Assembly: GCF_004339595.1 (NCBI RefSeq)
Contig: NZ_SMFU01000001.1
Coordinates: 56,431 to 120,430, forward strand
Length of the DNA stretch: 64,000 nucleotides
Origin: Marinobacterium mangrovicola
GTDB lineage: Bacteria; Pseudomonadota; Gammaproteobacteria; Pseudomonadales; Balneatricaceae
Direction: 5' to 3'
Shown: piece after piece, positions 55,750-63,834 of the stretch
Position numbering within the stretch: the stretch's first letter is position 1
Layout of the letters: each line of letters begins with the position of its first letter
Notes under the pieces: generated by a model
What the model saw: the letters and a program-made list of their open reading frames with translations, nothing else
Told to the model about the DNA's origin: nothing
Databases searched by the model: none
Program-made: the position numbers and the translations under genes

Positions 55750-56724
55750 TTATTCCGCCTTCAGTGCGTCGAGAATCTCCTGGCCGGTGCTGCCGGTATT
55801 TTCCAACCACTCCTGCACCGCCGGCTCTGCAGCGGCTTTCAGTGTGGCGGCCATACCCGGGTCCACATCGGTGTAGATGTTGACGTCGTGGCTTTTCAGT
55901 TCGGCATAGTTTTCAGCCAGGCGTGAGCGCACGGTTTCCCAGTTGTGAGCATCGGTACGTTTGGCCGCTTCCAGGATCGCCGCCTGTTCCTCGTCGGAAA
56001 GGTCCTCAAAGGCATCGCGGTTCATATGCACCATGTTCAGAGGCACCGCGTAGCGGATCTCGGTGTAGTGGTTCAGGTGTTCCCAGAAGCTGCCGTTGGC
56101 GCCGGATTCGGCCGAGGTCAGTACCGCGGAGATGCCGCCGGTGGAGAGCTGCGGTACCACATCCGCCCAAGAGAGCAGTACCGGTGCGGCGCCCGCTTCC
56201 TTGAAGGCGATGGTGCCGTTCTTGTCGTAGGTACGGATCTTCAGGTTGGTCAGCGCATCGGTGGAGTTCACCATCTCTTCGGACCAGATACCGCTGGCCG
56301 GCCAGGGAGAGGCGTAGAGAAGAATCTGGTCGTTATCTTCAAACACCTTCGCATATTGCGGTCGCGCGATCTCATACAGCTTCTGTGCTTCATCGACGCT
56401 GTCGGCGACAAAAGGCAGTGACGAGAGCAGGAAGATCGGGTCGATGCCGCCGATGGTGCCGGCCAGTGTATCGGCGATCTGTACCGCGTTGTCAGCCACC
56501 GCGTAGAAGTGGTCGGCGGACTTGAATCCCAGGGAACCGCTGGTATGCAGCGCAATATCTACGCTGCCGCCGGTCAGCTCTTCGACCTGCTCGATGAAGT
56601 AGGCATCACCCTGAGCATGGATCGATTTGTCGTTGTACTCGTTGGAAAAGTCCAGAGTTGCAGCGTTACCGAGCATAGAAACGCCCAGTGAAGCGGCAGC
56701 CAGAATTTTGTAGGTGTTCGACAT
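55750..56724 (-). CDS. TRAP transporter substrate-binding protein (DctP family), system 2
   Basis: A 324-residue periplasmic protein. Signal peptide about 1-22 (K, hydrophobic core, cleavage after G-N-A). The conserved Arg is in L-K-I-R-T-Y near residue 168, and T-S-A-E-S-G-A-N-G-S-F-W follows in the C-lobe. AGGAG lies 9 nt before the ATG. It is only distantly related to the system 1 receptor, so the ligand should differ. First gene of the minus-strand dctPQM operon; its promoter lies in 56725-57043. Confidence 0.92.
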   Translation of the reverse strand: MSNTYKILAAASLGVSMLGNAATLDFSNEYNDKSIHAQGDAYFIEQVEELTGGSVDIALHTSGSLGFKSADHFYAVADNAVQIADTLAGTIGGIDPIFLLSSLPFVADSVDEAQKLYEIARPQYAKVFEDNDQILLYASPWPASGIWSEEMVNSTDALTNLKIRTYDKNGTIAFKEAGAAPVLLSWADVVPQLSTGGISAVLTSAESGANGSFWEHLNHYTEIRYAVPLNMVHMNRDAFEDLSDEEQAAILEAAKRTDAHNWETVRSRLAENYAELKSHDVNIYTDVDPGMAATLKAAAEPAVQEWLENTGSTGQEILDALKAE

Positions 56725-57043
56725 GTGGATCTCCTGATCAGGTTATCGGAGCATGGAAGTTAGTTGGAACTTCGAATATACGTATAGGAAAAACTATTTA
56801 CCCGCGCTACATCTGTCTGTCTCCGGTTATAACCTGCCTATTTGCGCCAAGCAGATCGGTTTTGGATATGAAGCAAAAAATGGTCCAGTTGGTTAAAAGC
56901 CTCGGCGCCAAGCCGCGAGTTGGCATGGCTTGCGCTGCCCGCCGTGCGCTCTCTTATCCAGCGTGGCTGCTAATACGGGTATCTCTCGCTACCCTGGGAT
57001 GCCAAGCGCTACAATGCTCGCTGAAACCAGATAGCGGTGCCCT
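56725..57043. other. Divergent gap between TRAP 2 and srkA, no gene
   Basis: Holds the promoters of dctP 2 and srkA. The half nearest dctP 2 is AT-rich. A frame starting near 56867 (K-Q-K-M-V-Q-L-V) stays open to 57047, but it overlaps the srkA start and has no family features. No firm operator seen. Confidence 0.5.
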
Positions 57044-58036
57044 ATGACAGACAATCTCAGCCAGCCCTTTTACCAGCTAATGCCGGACACGGTGATCGAT
57101 GCGGTGGAGTCGCGCGGTTATCTCAGCGATGGCCGTATCCTCGCGTTGAATAGTTATGAGAACCGGGTGTACCAGGTGGGTATCGATGAGGCGGAGCCGC
57201 TGATCGCCAAGTTCTATCGCCCGGCGCGCTGGAGCGATGAACAGATCCGCGAGGAACATGAGTTCTGCTTCGAGATGGTGGGGCAGGAACTGCCGGTGGT
57301 GGCGCCGCTACGCGATGAAAATGGCGAGAGCCTGTTTCGCTTCGGCGATTATCGGTTTTCGCTCTATCCCCGTCGCGGCGGGCGCGCGCCTGAACTGTCG
57401 GACCCTGATCATCTCTATCGCCTGGGACAGACACTGGGGCGCATCCACCTGGTGGGCGCCGCTCGGGATTTTCAGCATCGGCCGGCGCTGACGATTAAAA
57501 GCTACGGCTACGACAGTGTTGAGCTGATTGGAGAATCTTTTATCCCGGCAACGCTGAAGGAGGCTTACACCAGCCTGACGCGGGACCTGTTGAACGAGGT
57601 GGAGTCTGCCTTCGACCGGGCAGGGCAGGTAAAGCTGATCCGGGCCCATGGCGACTGCCACGGCGGCAATATCCTCTGGCGTGACGATACGCCCAACTTT
57701 GTCGATTTCGACGATGCCCGTATGGCGCCGGCGATTCAGGATCTGTGGATGCTGCTCACCGGGGATGACCGTAACGAGCTGCAGTTGCAGCTAAACGAAG
57801 TGGTTGAGGGGTATAACGAATTCGCCGACTTCGATCCCCGCGAGCTGCATCTGGTGGAAGCGCTGCGCACGCTGCGGATGCTGCACTACAGCGCCTGGCT
57901 GGGCCGTCGCTGGGACGACCCGGCCTTTCCCCATAACTTCTCCTGGTTCAATACCGAGCGTTATTGGGGCGAGCATCTGCTGCAGCTACGAGAGCAGTTC
58001 GCCAAGCTGCGCGAGGCGCCGCTGGAGCTGCTCTAA
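57044..58036 (+). CDS. srkA: Stress response kinase SrkA (YihE/RdoA)
   Basis: Ser/Thr kinase of the aminoglycoside-phosphotransferase fold, 330 residues, linked in E. coli to the Cpx envelope stress response and protection from death. Catalytic loop A-H-G-D-C-H-G-G-N-I and the metal motif F-V-D-F-D-D-A-R are intact; N-S-Y-E-N-R-V-Y-Q-V near residue 33 is the family N-lobe mark. The ATG at 57044 has no strong Shine-Dalgarno sequence. Convergent with the NAD(P)-binding gene through a shared hairpin. Confidence 0.93.
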   Translation: MTDNLSQPFYQLMPDTVIDAVESRGYLSDGRILALNSYENRVYQVGIDEAEPLIAKFYRPARWSDEQIREEHEFCFEMVGQELPVVAPLRDENGESLFRFGDYRFSLYPRRGGRAPELSDPDHLYRLGQTLGRIHLVGAARDFQHRPALTIKSYGYDSVELIGESFIPATLKEAYTSLTRDLLNEVESAFDRAGQVKLIRAHGDCHGGNILWRDDTPNFVDFDDARMAPAIQDLWMLLTGDDRNELQLQLNEVVEGYNEFADFDPRELHLVEALRTLRMLHYSAWLGRRWDDPAFPHNFSWFNTERYWGEHLLQLREQFAKLREAPLELL

Positions 58037-58037
58037 C

Positions 58038-58058
58038 CCGCCCGTTCAGGCCGGGCGG
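58038..58058. terminator. Hairpin between convergent srkA and NAD(P)-binding gene
   Basis: CCGCCCG 58038-58044 pairs with CGGGCGG 58052-58058, in the 9-nt gap and the end of the minus-strand gene. No U-tract. Confidence 0.45.
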
Positions 58059-58708
58059 CGGACCAGCCCGGCTACGGCGTCAACGATGCCGGTCTCACCG
58101 TCGGTCAGTTCGATGATCTCGCGATTGATCGCCGGCGCTTCGATCAGTTCGGCCAGAAAAGCCGCTACATTGCCGCGTTTAACCGTGCCGTAGGGGATCG
58201 CCAGACCCGCATTGACCTGGCCGTCACTCTCTTCATGCAGCAGGGTTCCTGGTCGCAGGATCACCCAGTCCAGGTCTGAGGCGACCACATCGGTGTCCGC
58301 CTGTTTTTTCATCTTCATATAGTGCTCAAAGCCCGGCTTGGGCTCCTTGCCGCGCCCGGCTTCGGGGAAGGCGCTGACCAGATAGAAGCGGCGGATATCC
58401 TGCTGCTTCATCGCCTGCATCACCTTGGCCGGTCCCTCACCGTCGATGGCGGTGGCACGGTCCATGCCGCTGCCGGCGGCTCCTGCCGAAAACACGACGA
58501 TATCGGCACCGGCCATCGCCTTGGCCAGGTCGTCGGCGCTCATATCGATAAAATCGCCTTCGACCGGTGTGACGCCGGCTTCGCGCAGCACCTCGGCCTG
58601 CTCGGGCTTGCGATGCAAGCCGATCACTTTATAGCCCGCCTTGATCAGTATGGGGGTGAGACGGTGACCGACACCGCCGGTGGCGCCAATAATAAAGATC
58701 GTAGACAT
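58046..58708 (-). CDS. NAD(P)-binding atypical SDR-family protein
   Basis: A 220-residue Rossmann protein of the NAD(P)H-binding/YwnB-like atypical SDR group. I-I-G-A-T-G-G-V-G at residues 6-14 is the dinucleotide loop; G-L-H-R-K after the second strand suggests NADPH preference through the Arg; E-G-D-F-I-D and V-I-L-R-P-G-T-L-L are family marks. No Tyr-x-x-x-Lys catalytic pair of classic SDRs is evident, except Y-M-K-M-K-K near residue 135. Substrate unknown. AGGGAGG precedes the ATG; an inverted repeat sits at 58752-58770. Confidence 0.85.
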   Translation of the reverse strand: MSTIFIIGATGGVGHRLTPILIKAGYKVIGLHRKPEQAEVLREAGVTPVEGDFIDMSADDLAKAMAGADIVVFSAGAAGSGMDRATAIDGEGPAKVMQAMKQQDIRRFYLVSAFPEAGRGKEPKPGFEHYMKMKKQADTDVVASDLDWVILRPGTLLHEESDGQVNAGLAIPYGTVKRGNVAAFLAELIEAPAINREIIELTDGETGIVDAVAGLVRRPA

Positions 58709-58751
58709 GGATCCTCCCTGCTTACGTTTCTATAACTACGTTGCTCCAATT

Positions 58752-58770
58752 ACGTCAGCTGGGCTGACGT
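58752..58770. promoter_or_regulatory. Operator-like inverted repeat upstream of SDR gene
   Basis: ACGTCAGC 58752-58759 and GCTGACGT 58763-58770 are perfect inverted repeats with a TGG spacer, 44-62 nt upstream of the SDR start codon at 58708. Position suits a repressor or activator site. Confidence 0.45.
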
Positions 58771-58794
58771 TGTCTAATAACCGCGGTGCACTAA

Positions 58795-58823
58795 CGAAAA
58801 AGGCCTGATAAAACAGACCTTTT
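58795..58823 (-). terminator. Rho-independent terminator of dbpA
   Basis: AAAGGCCTG 58799-58807 and CAGACCTTT 58814-58822; the one mismatch is a G-U pair in minus-strand RNA, and TTTTTCG follows on that strand. It lies 60 nt after the dbpA stop. Confidence 0.75.
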
Positions 58824-58882
58824 GGGTGTTTCTGCTATGTCAGACGCCGGTTCTCGGCGCAGGTTCAGCCGGAATATGGATC

Positions 58883-60262
58883 TCAGAGTTTACGCACGCG
58901 GAACGACTTGCCCTTGATCGTGCGAGACTTGATCTTCTTCAGCGCGGTTTCGGCATGTTCGCGTTTCACCGCCACGTAAGTAACGAAGTCCTGCACCTCG
59001 ATATTGCCGATATCATCACCGCTGAGCTGGCCGCCGGCGGTCAGGGTACCGACGATATCCCCCGGGCGCAGCTTGTGCTTGCGACCGCCGGCGATCGCCA
59101 GGGTGCGCATGGGTGCGCGTGGCGGCTTGGCGCCGAAGTTCGGTGTCGGTAGCTGTTCAACAACATCGATGGGCTTGTGCTGCTCGCTGTTGATGCGCTC
59201 GAGCTTGAGTGTCTCTTTCGGGCCAACCAGGCTCAGCGCGGTACCGCTGCGACCGGCGCGTCCGGTACGGCCGATACGGTGGGTGTAAACCGCGGCCTCG
59301 CGCGGCAGGTCCACATTAACCACCAGGTCTACCGCATCGATATCCAGGCCGCGGGCAGCCACATCGGTGGCGACCAGCAGGGTCAGGCTGCGGTTACTGA
59401 ACAGGGTGATGCGTTGGTCGCGCTCGCGCTGTTCCATATCGCCATGCAGCACACCGACGGAAAATCCGGCGCTCTTCACCGCCTGGGCGTACTCTTCGCA
59501 GCGGGCGCGGGTGTTACAGAAGATCACCGCCGCATCCGGCTGTTGCTGCTGCAGCAGTGCGATCAGCGTATCGGCTTTCTGCGGCTCGTCGCAGAGGTAG
59601 GCGCGCTGGGCGATATCGGCCGGAGCTTCCTTGTCCGGCGCGGTCACGCGCTCGGGGTTACGCTGGTAATTAGCGGAAAGCTGCTCGATATCTTTCGGAT
59701 AGGTGGCGGAAAACAGCAGCGTCTGGCGGCTGGCAGGCGTGGTCTCGATGATGGCGCCGATATCCTCGGCAAAGCCCATGTCGAGCATCCGGTCCGCTTC
59801 GTCCAGCACCAGGGTGTCTACCTTATCCAGAGTCAGGGTGCGCTTGCGCAGGTGATCCTTGATACGGCCCGGTGTACCCACAACGACGTGGGCGCCATGC
59901 TCCAGAGAGCCGATCTGCGGCCCGATCGGCGTGCCGCCGCAGAGGGTGATGATCTTGATGTTTTCCTGGTAACGCGCCAGTCGACGCAGCTCCTTGGCTA
60001 CCTGGGTCGCCAGCTCGCGGGTAGGGCAGAGCACCAGCCCCTGTACTGCGAACAGCCGGGGCTTGAGCTTGTTCAGCAGGCCGATGCCGAAGGCGGCGGT
60101 TTTGCCGCTGCCGGTTTTCGCCTGGGCGATCAGATCGTGGCCGCTGAGGGCGACGGGCAGGCTCAGGGCCTGGATCGGTGTCATCTCGGCGTAGCCGATG
60201 CTGGCAAGGTTGTTGAGCTGCGCCTGGGGCAGTTTTAGGCTGCTGAAACGGGTATCGGTCAC
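58883..60262 (-). CDS. dbpA: ATP-dependent RNA helicase DbpA
   Basis: DEAD-box helicase (459 aa) for 50S ribosome assembly. Motif I A-K-T-G-S-G-K-T, Ia P-T-R-E-L-A, II D-E-A-D, III S-A-T, and VI H-R-I-G-R-T-G-R are intact. The C-terminal 75 residues form the DbpA RNA-binding domain (L-R-P-G-D-I-V-G, V-Q-D-F-V-T-Y-V-A-V) that recognises hairpin 92 of 23S rRNA. Start is GTG at 60262, which aligns V-T-D-T-R-F-S-S-L with the family start; a longer reading has only another GTG. Followed by a terminator. Confidence 0.94.
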   Translation of the reverse strand: MTDTRFSSLKLPQAQLNNLASIGYAEMTPIQALSLPVALSGHDLIAQAKTGSGKTAAFGIGLLNKLKPRLFAVQGLVLCPTRELATQVAKELRRLARYQENIKIITLCGGTPIGPQIGSLEHGAHVVVGTPGRIKDHLRKRTLTLDKVDTLVLDEADRMLDMGFAEDIGAIIETTPASRQTLLFSATYPKDIEQLSANYQRNPERVTAPDKEAPADIAQRAYLCDEPQKADTLIALLQQQQPDAAVIFCNTRARCEEYAQAVKSAGFSVGVLHGDMEQRERDQRITLFSNRSLTLLVATDVAARGLDIDAVDLVVNVDLPREAAVYTHRIGRTGRAGRSGTALSLVGPKETLKLERINSEQHKPIDVVEQLPTPNFGAKPPRAPMRTLAIAGGRKHKLRPGDIVGTLTAGGQLSGDDIGNIEVQDFVTYVAVKREHAETALKKIKSRTIKGKSFRVRKL

Positions 60263-60430
60263 GGGCGGGTCCGTAGGGGATGGAGTGGTCGGGATAGAAA
60301 GTCGCCAGTATAGCAGAGCGATGATCTGTTTTAGACAACTGTGCTTCGGCACAAATCGAACCCGTTCGCCCTCAAGTTCTGTTCAGTTTGTGTTAAGGTT
60401 TTCGGCATTGGTTCTGCTGGGAAGCTTGTG

Positions 60431-60904
60431 ATGAAAAAGTCGTTGATAAATAAGCCCGTGTTGGCTGTTGCTCTGTTGCTAAGCTCTGCCTCACCGCTGT
60501 TGCATGCCGCTTCGCCGGAAGATGCCGTGGAGTTTCGTCAGGGTGTTTTCCGCGCACTGGGCTGGAACTTCGGTCCCATGGGCGCGATGCTTCAGGGCCG
60601 TAAGCCGTTTGATGCCGAAGCCTTCGCTCAGGGTGCCGAACGCGTGGCGGTACTGGCCAATATGGCGGCGGAAGGCTTTGTTGAAGGCTCCGGCGACAAG
60701 GATGGCATGACCACGCGGCTTAGCGATAAGTACTGGTATCAGCAGGATAACTTTGACCGACTGATGGCGCAGATGGTGGAAAATGCCGGGGTTCTGTCAG
60801 AGGAGGTGGCCGCCGGCAAGGATCATGAAGAGCTGCGCCCGGTATTCGCCCAGTTGGCTTCAAGCTGTAAAAACTGTCACGACGACTATCGAGACAGGGA
60901 TTAG
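60431..60904 (+). CDS. Cytochrome c' (class II cytochrome c)
   Basis: Periplasmic four-helix heme protein of 157 residues. Signal peptide 1-23 (K-K-S, hydrophobic core, L-L-H-A cut). The heme motif C-K-N-C-H lies near the C-terminus (about residues 147-151), as in cytochromes c', and F-R-Q-G-V-F-R-A-L-G-W-N-F near residue 30 is the conserved first helix. Cytochromes c' bind NO and are linked with nitrosative stress. ATG at 60431 with AAGCTTGTG upstream, not a strong ribosome site. Confidence 0.93.
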   Translation: MKKSLINKPVLAVALLLSSASPLLHAASPEDAVEFRQGVFRALGWNFGPMGAMLQGRKPFDAEAFAQGAERVAVLANMAAEGFVEGSGDKDGMTTRLSDKYWYQQDNFDRLMAQMVENAGVLSEEVAAGKDHEELRPVFAQLASSCKNCHDDYRDRD

Positions 60905-60955
60905 TCGAGATAGAAATTAGTCGAGGCAGAGATTAAATGGCGTGACAGGGGTTGA

Positions 60956-61603
60956 TCAGCGCGGCGGATCGATCTGGTTACCAAGGCTTGCGTTAACCCG
61001 GAACCAGCCGGCGATGCTGTAACGGTCCGCTTTGGCCGGCAGCACTTCATGGGGGAAGCGGTCGCTGAGGAAGATCACCAGCGTACCGGCTTGTGGTGCC
61101 ACCCGTTCAATGGGCTCATCGCCGCTCTCGGGGTAGATCAGCAGTTCGCCACCGTCTTCTTGTTTCCAGTCGTCATTCAGGTAATAGACGGTAGTCAGTA
61201 CCCGGTTGGTCTGGCCGCGGAAGGCATCAAGGTGGCGTTTGTAGAATGCGCCCGGGGCATAGTGTGCGAAGTGGCATTCGTAGTCGAACAAGCCCATGAA
61301 AAGACGGCGGTTGATCGCCTCGCGCAGAGTCTCCATCCACTCCAGATAGGCGGCCTCGGTGGCGTCGTTAACGCTCAGCCAGTGGATCTCGTCCTGGCGG
61401 ATCTGGCTGTTCAGGTGCTGATCCTGTTCACGGCCCACGCCGGCGCGGCGAAACGCGTGGCTCAGCTCCTGGGTGCGGTCGAAGAGCGCCCGGGTTATCC
61501 CTGCGTCCGGCCCGTCATTCAGCAGAATATAGCCGTGTTCCACCAGCGCATCGGCGATGCGATCGAATACCGATTCGGTGGGTGCGGTAAGAATACTGGT
61601 CAT
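60956..61603 (-). CDS. 2-oxoglutarate/Fe(II) dioxygenase, prolyl-hydroxylase-like
   Basis: A 215-residue oxygenase. The iron triad is His and Asp in Y-K-R-H-L-D-A-F and His in R-F-P-H-E-V-L-P, and the 2-oxoglutarate-binding Arg is in I-A-G-W-F-R. Size and motifs resemble the Pseudomonas prolyl hydroxylase that acts on elongation factor Tu and SM-20-type proteins, so a protein substrate is possible. ATG at 61603 has GGAGA 8 nt upstream. It stands alone, divergent from the 3D-domain gene. Confidence 0.85.
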   Translation of the reverse strand: MTSILTAPTESVFDRIADALVEHGYILLNDGPDAGITRALFDRTQELSHAFRRAGVGREQDQHLNSQIRQDEIHWLSVNDATEAAYLEWMETLREAINRRLFMGLFDYECHFAHYAPGAFYKRHLDAFRGQTNRVLTTVYYLNDDWKQEDGGELLIYPESGDEPIERVAPQAGTLVIFLSDRFPHEVLPAKADRYSIAGWFRVNASLGNQIDPPR

Positions 61604-61699
61604 TGGGCTCTCCGGTAGGGTGCATCTATATAAACCGAATCTCGGCATTAGTCACGGTAAATGTTGTTAATGGAGACTAAAAACAACGAAATTCTGAGA

Positions 61700-61729
61700 T
61701 TGATCCAGGCTATCTCTATTGGGTATCAT
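61700..61729 (+). promoter_or_regulatory. Candidate sigma-70 promoter of the 3D-domain gene
   Basis: TTGATC 61700-61705 and TATCAT 61724-61729 with an 18-nt spacer, about 35 nt before the proposed start at 61764. Confidence 0.45.
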
Positions 61730-61752
61730 TTGATCAATTAATCGCCATGCCC

Positions 61753-61766
61753 GGAGACAGGTTATC
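61753..61766 (+). promoter_or_regulatory. Ribosome binding site deciding the 3D-domain start (ATC)
   Basis: GGAG at 61753-61756, seven nucleotides, then ATC at 61764-61766. The only other usual start in frame nearby is TTG at 61788, which has no such element in front and would remove the basic residues of the signal peptide. Confidence 0.5.
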
Positions 61767-62180
61767 AAGCATTCGGTTCTAATCAGGTTGGTTTGTACAG
61801 TGTCACTGACGTGGCTGCTGGCGCCGTCGCTTGCCTATAGCTCCGAATCCAGCCAGGTAGAGCTCAAGGTCAAGGCTTCAGCCTATAACTCAGTGGCGGA
61901 ACAGACCAATGCTCAGCCGGCTATCGCCGCCTGGGGTGATGAACTGCGCCCGGGAATGAAGGTGGTGGCCGTCTCCCGAGACTTGCTGCGCGATGGACTC
62001 ACCTATGGCACCAAGGTGCGTATCGAGGGGCTCAAGGGCCTCTATGTGGTGATGGACAAGATGAACAAGCGCTGGTCACGCAAGATCGATATCTACATGG
62101 GTGAAAACGTGGAGGCCGCACTGGAGTGGGGTGTTCGTGATGTCACCATCTACTGGCAGGACCCTGCCTCCGAAAGCTGA
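61764..62180 (+). CDS. Secreted 3D-domain protein
   Basis: About 138 residues: signal peptide (K-H-S-V-L-I-R-L then a hydrophobic core, cut after L-A-Y-S), then a 3D domain, the double-psi barrel named after three aspartates and related to the active domain of MltA and RlpA. The aspartates are in S-R-D-L-L, V-M-D-K-M and K-I-D-I-Y, and the pattern A-L-E-W-G-x-R-x-V closes the domain. Proposed start is ATC at 61764, since TTG at 61788 loses the basic N-region; see the second ATC case at 42109. Function unknown; peptidoglycan-related by family. Confidence 0.78.
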   Translation: MKHSVLIRLVCTVSLTWLLAPSLAYSSESSQVELKVKASAYNSVAEQTNAQPAIAAWGDELRPGMKVVAVSRDLLRDGLTYGTKVRIEGLKGLYVVMDKMNKRWSRKIDIYMGENVEAALEWGVRDVTIYWQDPASES

Positions 62181-62291
62181 GTTTCTGTTTTCCTCCGCTC
62201 CACCGCTTCCCCGATATACAGCATCGAGCCCTGAGTGCTAAGATCTCCGAGTGAATTAGTCAACAATTTGCCGTACACAGGGAGAAAAAGC

Positions 62292-62768
62292 ATGGCTATT
62301 CAGGTAGGTGACAAACTTCCATCCGTTGAATTCAAGGTGATGGGCGAAAAAGGCCCGGAGTCTTTCAGCACCGATGATCTGTTTGCAGGTAAAAAGGTCG
62401 TTCTGTTTGCTGTGCCGGGCGCATTCACGCCGGGCTGCACCGTAACGCATCTGCCCGGCTTCGTGGTCAAAGCCGACGAGATCAAGGCGAAGGGCGTCGA
62501 CAGCATCATCTGTACCGCTGTTAACGATGCTTTCGTGATGGATGCCTGGGGCAAGTCTCAGAATGCTGAAGAGATCATCATGGCCGGTGACGGTAACGGT
62601 GAGTTTGCCAAGGCGCTGGGTCTGGAGCTGGACCTGACCGGGGGCGGTCTGGGTGTGCGCAGCAAGCGTTACGCGATGATCGTCAATGACGGTACCGTGG
62701 AACTGCTGAATATCGATGACAAGGGCATCGACAAGAGCAGCGCAGAGGCTATTCTCGCAGCACTCTAA
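62292..62768 (+). CDS. Peroxiredoxin (Prx5 family)
   Basis: Cytoplasmic thiol peroxidase of 158 residues, the Prx5/type-II alkyl hydroperoxide group. The peroxidatic Cys is in G-A-F-T-P-G-C-T-V-T-H-L-P-G-F near residue 49. No fused glutaredoxin domain; it would use an external reductant, often glutathione/glutaredoxin. ATG at 62292 follows GGGAGAAAAAGC. Near gshB-dependent fghA in function, not in operon. A palindromic element begins 8 nt after the stop. Confidence 0.93.
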   Translation: MAIQVGDKLPSVEFKVMGEKGPESFSTDDLFAGKKVVLFAVPGAFTPGCTVTHLPGFVVKADEIKAKGVDSIICTAVNDAFVMDAWGKSQNAEEIIMAGDGNGEFAKALGLELDLTGGGLGVRSKRYAMIVNDGTVELLNIDDKGIDKSSAEAILAAL

Positions 62769-62775
62769 CTGGACT

Positions 62776-62901
62776 TTGAAAAGCTATCTGCGTTGCCGAA
62801 TGCTGCGTTAAAAGCAGGCTCAAAATGCTCATTTAGTTTACTAAACTCCGCTTTTTCGCCTGCTTTTGCCTTGCCTCGGCTGCCTCGAAAACGCTTTTCA
62901 A
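62776..62901. repeat. 126-bp imperfect palindrome (MITE/REP-like)
   Basis: Three paired blocks at matching positions: ends TTGAAAAGC 62776-62784 with GCTTTTCAA 62893-62901, AAAAGCAGGC 62810-62819 with GCCTGCTTTT 62858-62867, and centre TTTAGT 62832-62837 with ACTAAA 62840-62845. The arms are about 62 nt each and diverge between the blocks. It fills the convergent gap between the peroxiredoxin and fghA genes. By recall it resembles palindromic repeats dispersed in marine gammaproteobacteria; a copy search is needed. Confidence 0.8.
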
Positions 62902-62930
62902 CGCCCAGTCACGCAGAGCTGGATACAGAA

Positions 62931-62957
62931 AAGGGCGGGTAAATTCCCGCCCTTTTT
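62931..62957. terminator. Bidirectional terminator between peroxiredoxin and fghA
   Basis: GGGCGGG 62933-62939 pairs with CCCGCCC 62946-62952, with AA before and TTTTT after on plus and TTTTC on minus. Confidence 0.88.
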
Positions 62958-62976
62958 GCGTTTACGCTTTCGTTCT

Positions 62977-63834
62977 TTACTTGAGACCCAAGGCCTTGGC
63001 GTGGTGCTCAAGGTGATCGCCGATAAAGGTGGCGATAAAGAAGTAGCTGTGGTCGTAGCCCGGCTGCATGCGCAGCTCCAGCGGATGACCGGCCGTTTCA
63101 CAGGCCTGCTTCAGCGCTTCAGGCTTAAGCTGTTCGGACAGGAAGTTGTCCGCTTCACCCTGGTCCACCAGCAGCGGCAGACGTTCGCTGGCAGTGGCGA
63201 TCAGTTCGCAGCTGTCCCAGGCTTTCCAGCTTTCACGATCATCACCCAGGTAACCGCCGAGGGCTTTTTCACCCCAGGGGCAGTTGATCGGGTTGCTGAT
63301 CGGAGCGAAGGCGGAAACGGACTGGTAACGGCCCGGATTCTTCAGTGCACAGATCAGTGCGCCGTGGCCGCCCATGGAGTGGCCGCTGATGGAGCGCTGA
63401 TCGGTGACCGGGAAGTTCTCTTCGATCAGTGTCGGCAGCTCATCCACCACATAATCGTACATGCGGTAGTTTTCGGCCCAGGGCGCCTGAGTGGCGTTGA
63501 CGTAGAAGCCGGCAGCGGAACCGAAGTCGTAGCTGTCGTGCTCGCCGGGATGGTCCGTGCCGCGCGGGCTGGTATCCGGGCAGACGATTGCCATACCCAG
63601 CTCGGCCGCGAGGCGCTGGGCGCCGGCTTTTTGGGTGAAGTTTTCGTCGGTGCAGGTCAGGCCTGACAGCCAGTAGAGTACCGGTACGGGCTTGCTCTGC
63701 GCCTGCGGCGGCAGGTAGATCGCAAACACCATCTCGGTGCCAGTGCTGGCGGACTGGTGCTTGTAACGCTTGAGCCAACCGCCGAAGCATTTATTGCTGG
63801 CGATCAGTTCGGGTGCTGTGGATAACTCGGACAT
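62977..63834 (-). CDS. fghA: S-formylglutathione hydrolase
   Basis: Esterase-D-type alpha/beta hydrolase of 285 residues that splits S-formylglutathione in glutathione-dependent formaldehyde oxidation. Nucleophile Ser in G-H-S-M-G-G-H-G, early Y-W-L-S-G-L-T-C-T-D-E-N-F motif and C-terminal Q-P-G-Y-D-H-S-Y-F with the catalytic His are all present. Usually partnered with adhC, which is not visible within the window. ATG at 63834 with GGAGTC upstream. Terminates at the shared hairpin. Confidence 0.95.
   Translation of the reverse strand: MSELSTAPELIASNKCFGGWLKRYKHQSASTGTEMVFAIYLPPQAQSKPVPVLYWLSGLTCTDENFTQKAGAQRLAAELGMAIVCPDTSPRGTDHPGEHDSYDFGSAAGFYVNATQAPWAENYRMYDYVVDELPTLIEENFPVTDQRSISGHSMGGHGALICALKNPGRYQSVSAFAPISNPINCPWGEKALGGYLGDDRESWKAWDSCELIATASERLPLLVDQGEADNFLSEQLKPEALKQACETAGHPLELRMQPGYDHSYFFIATFIGDHLEHHAKALGLK

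Noticed and set aside
59177..60238. 353-codon plus-strand frame over dbpA
   Set aside because: Antisense shadow; DbpA motifs on the other strand are complete.
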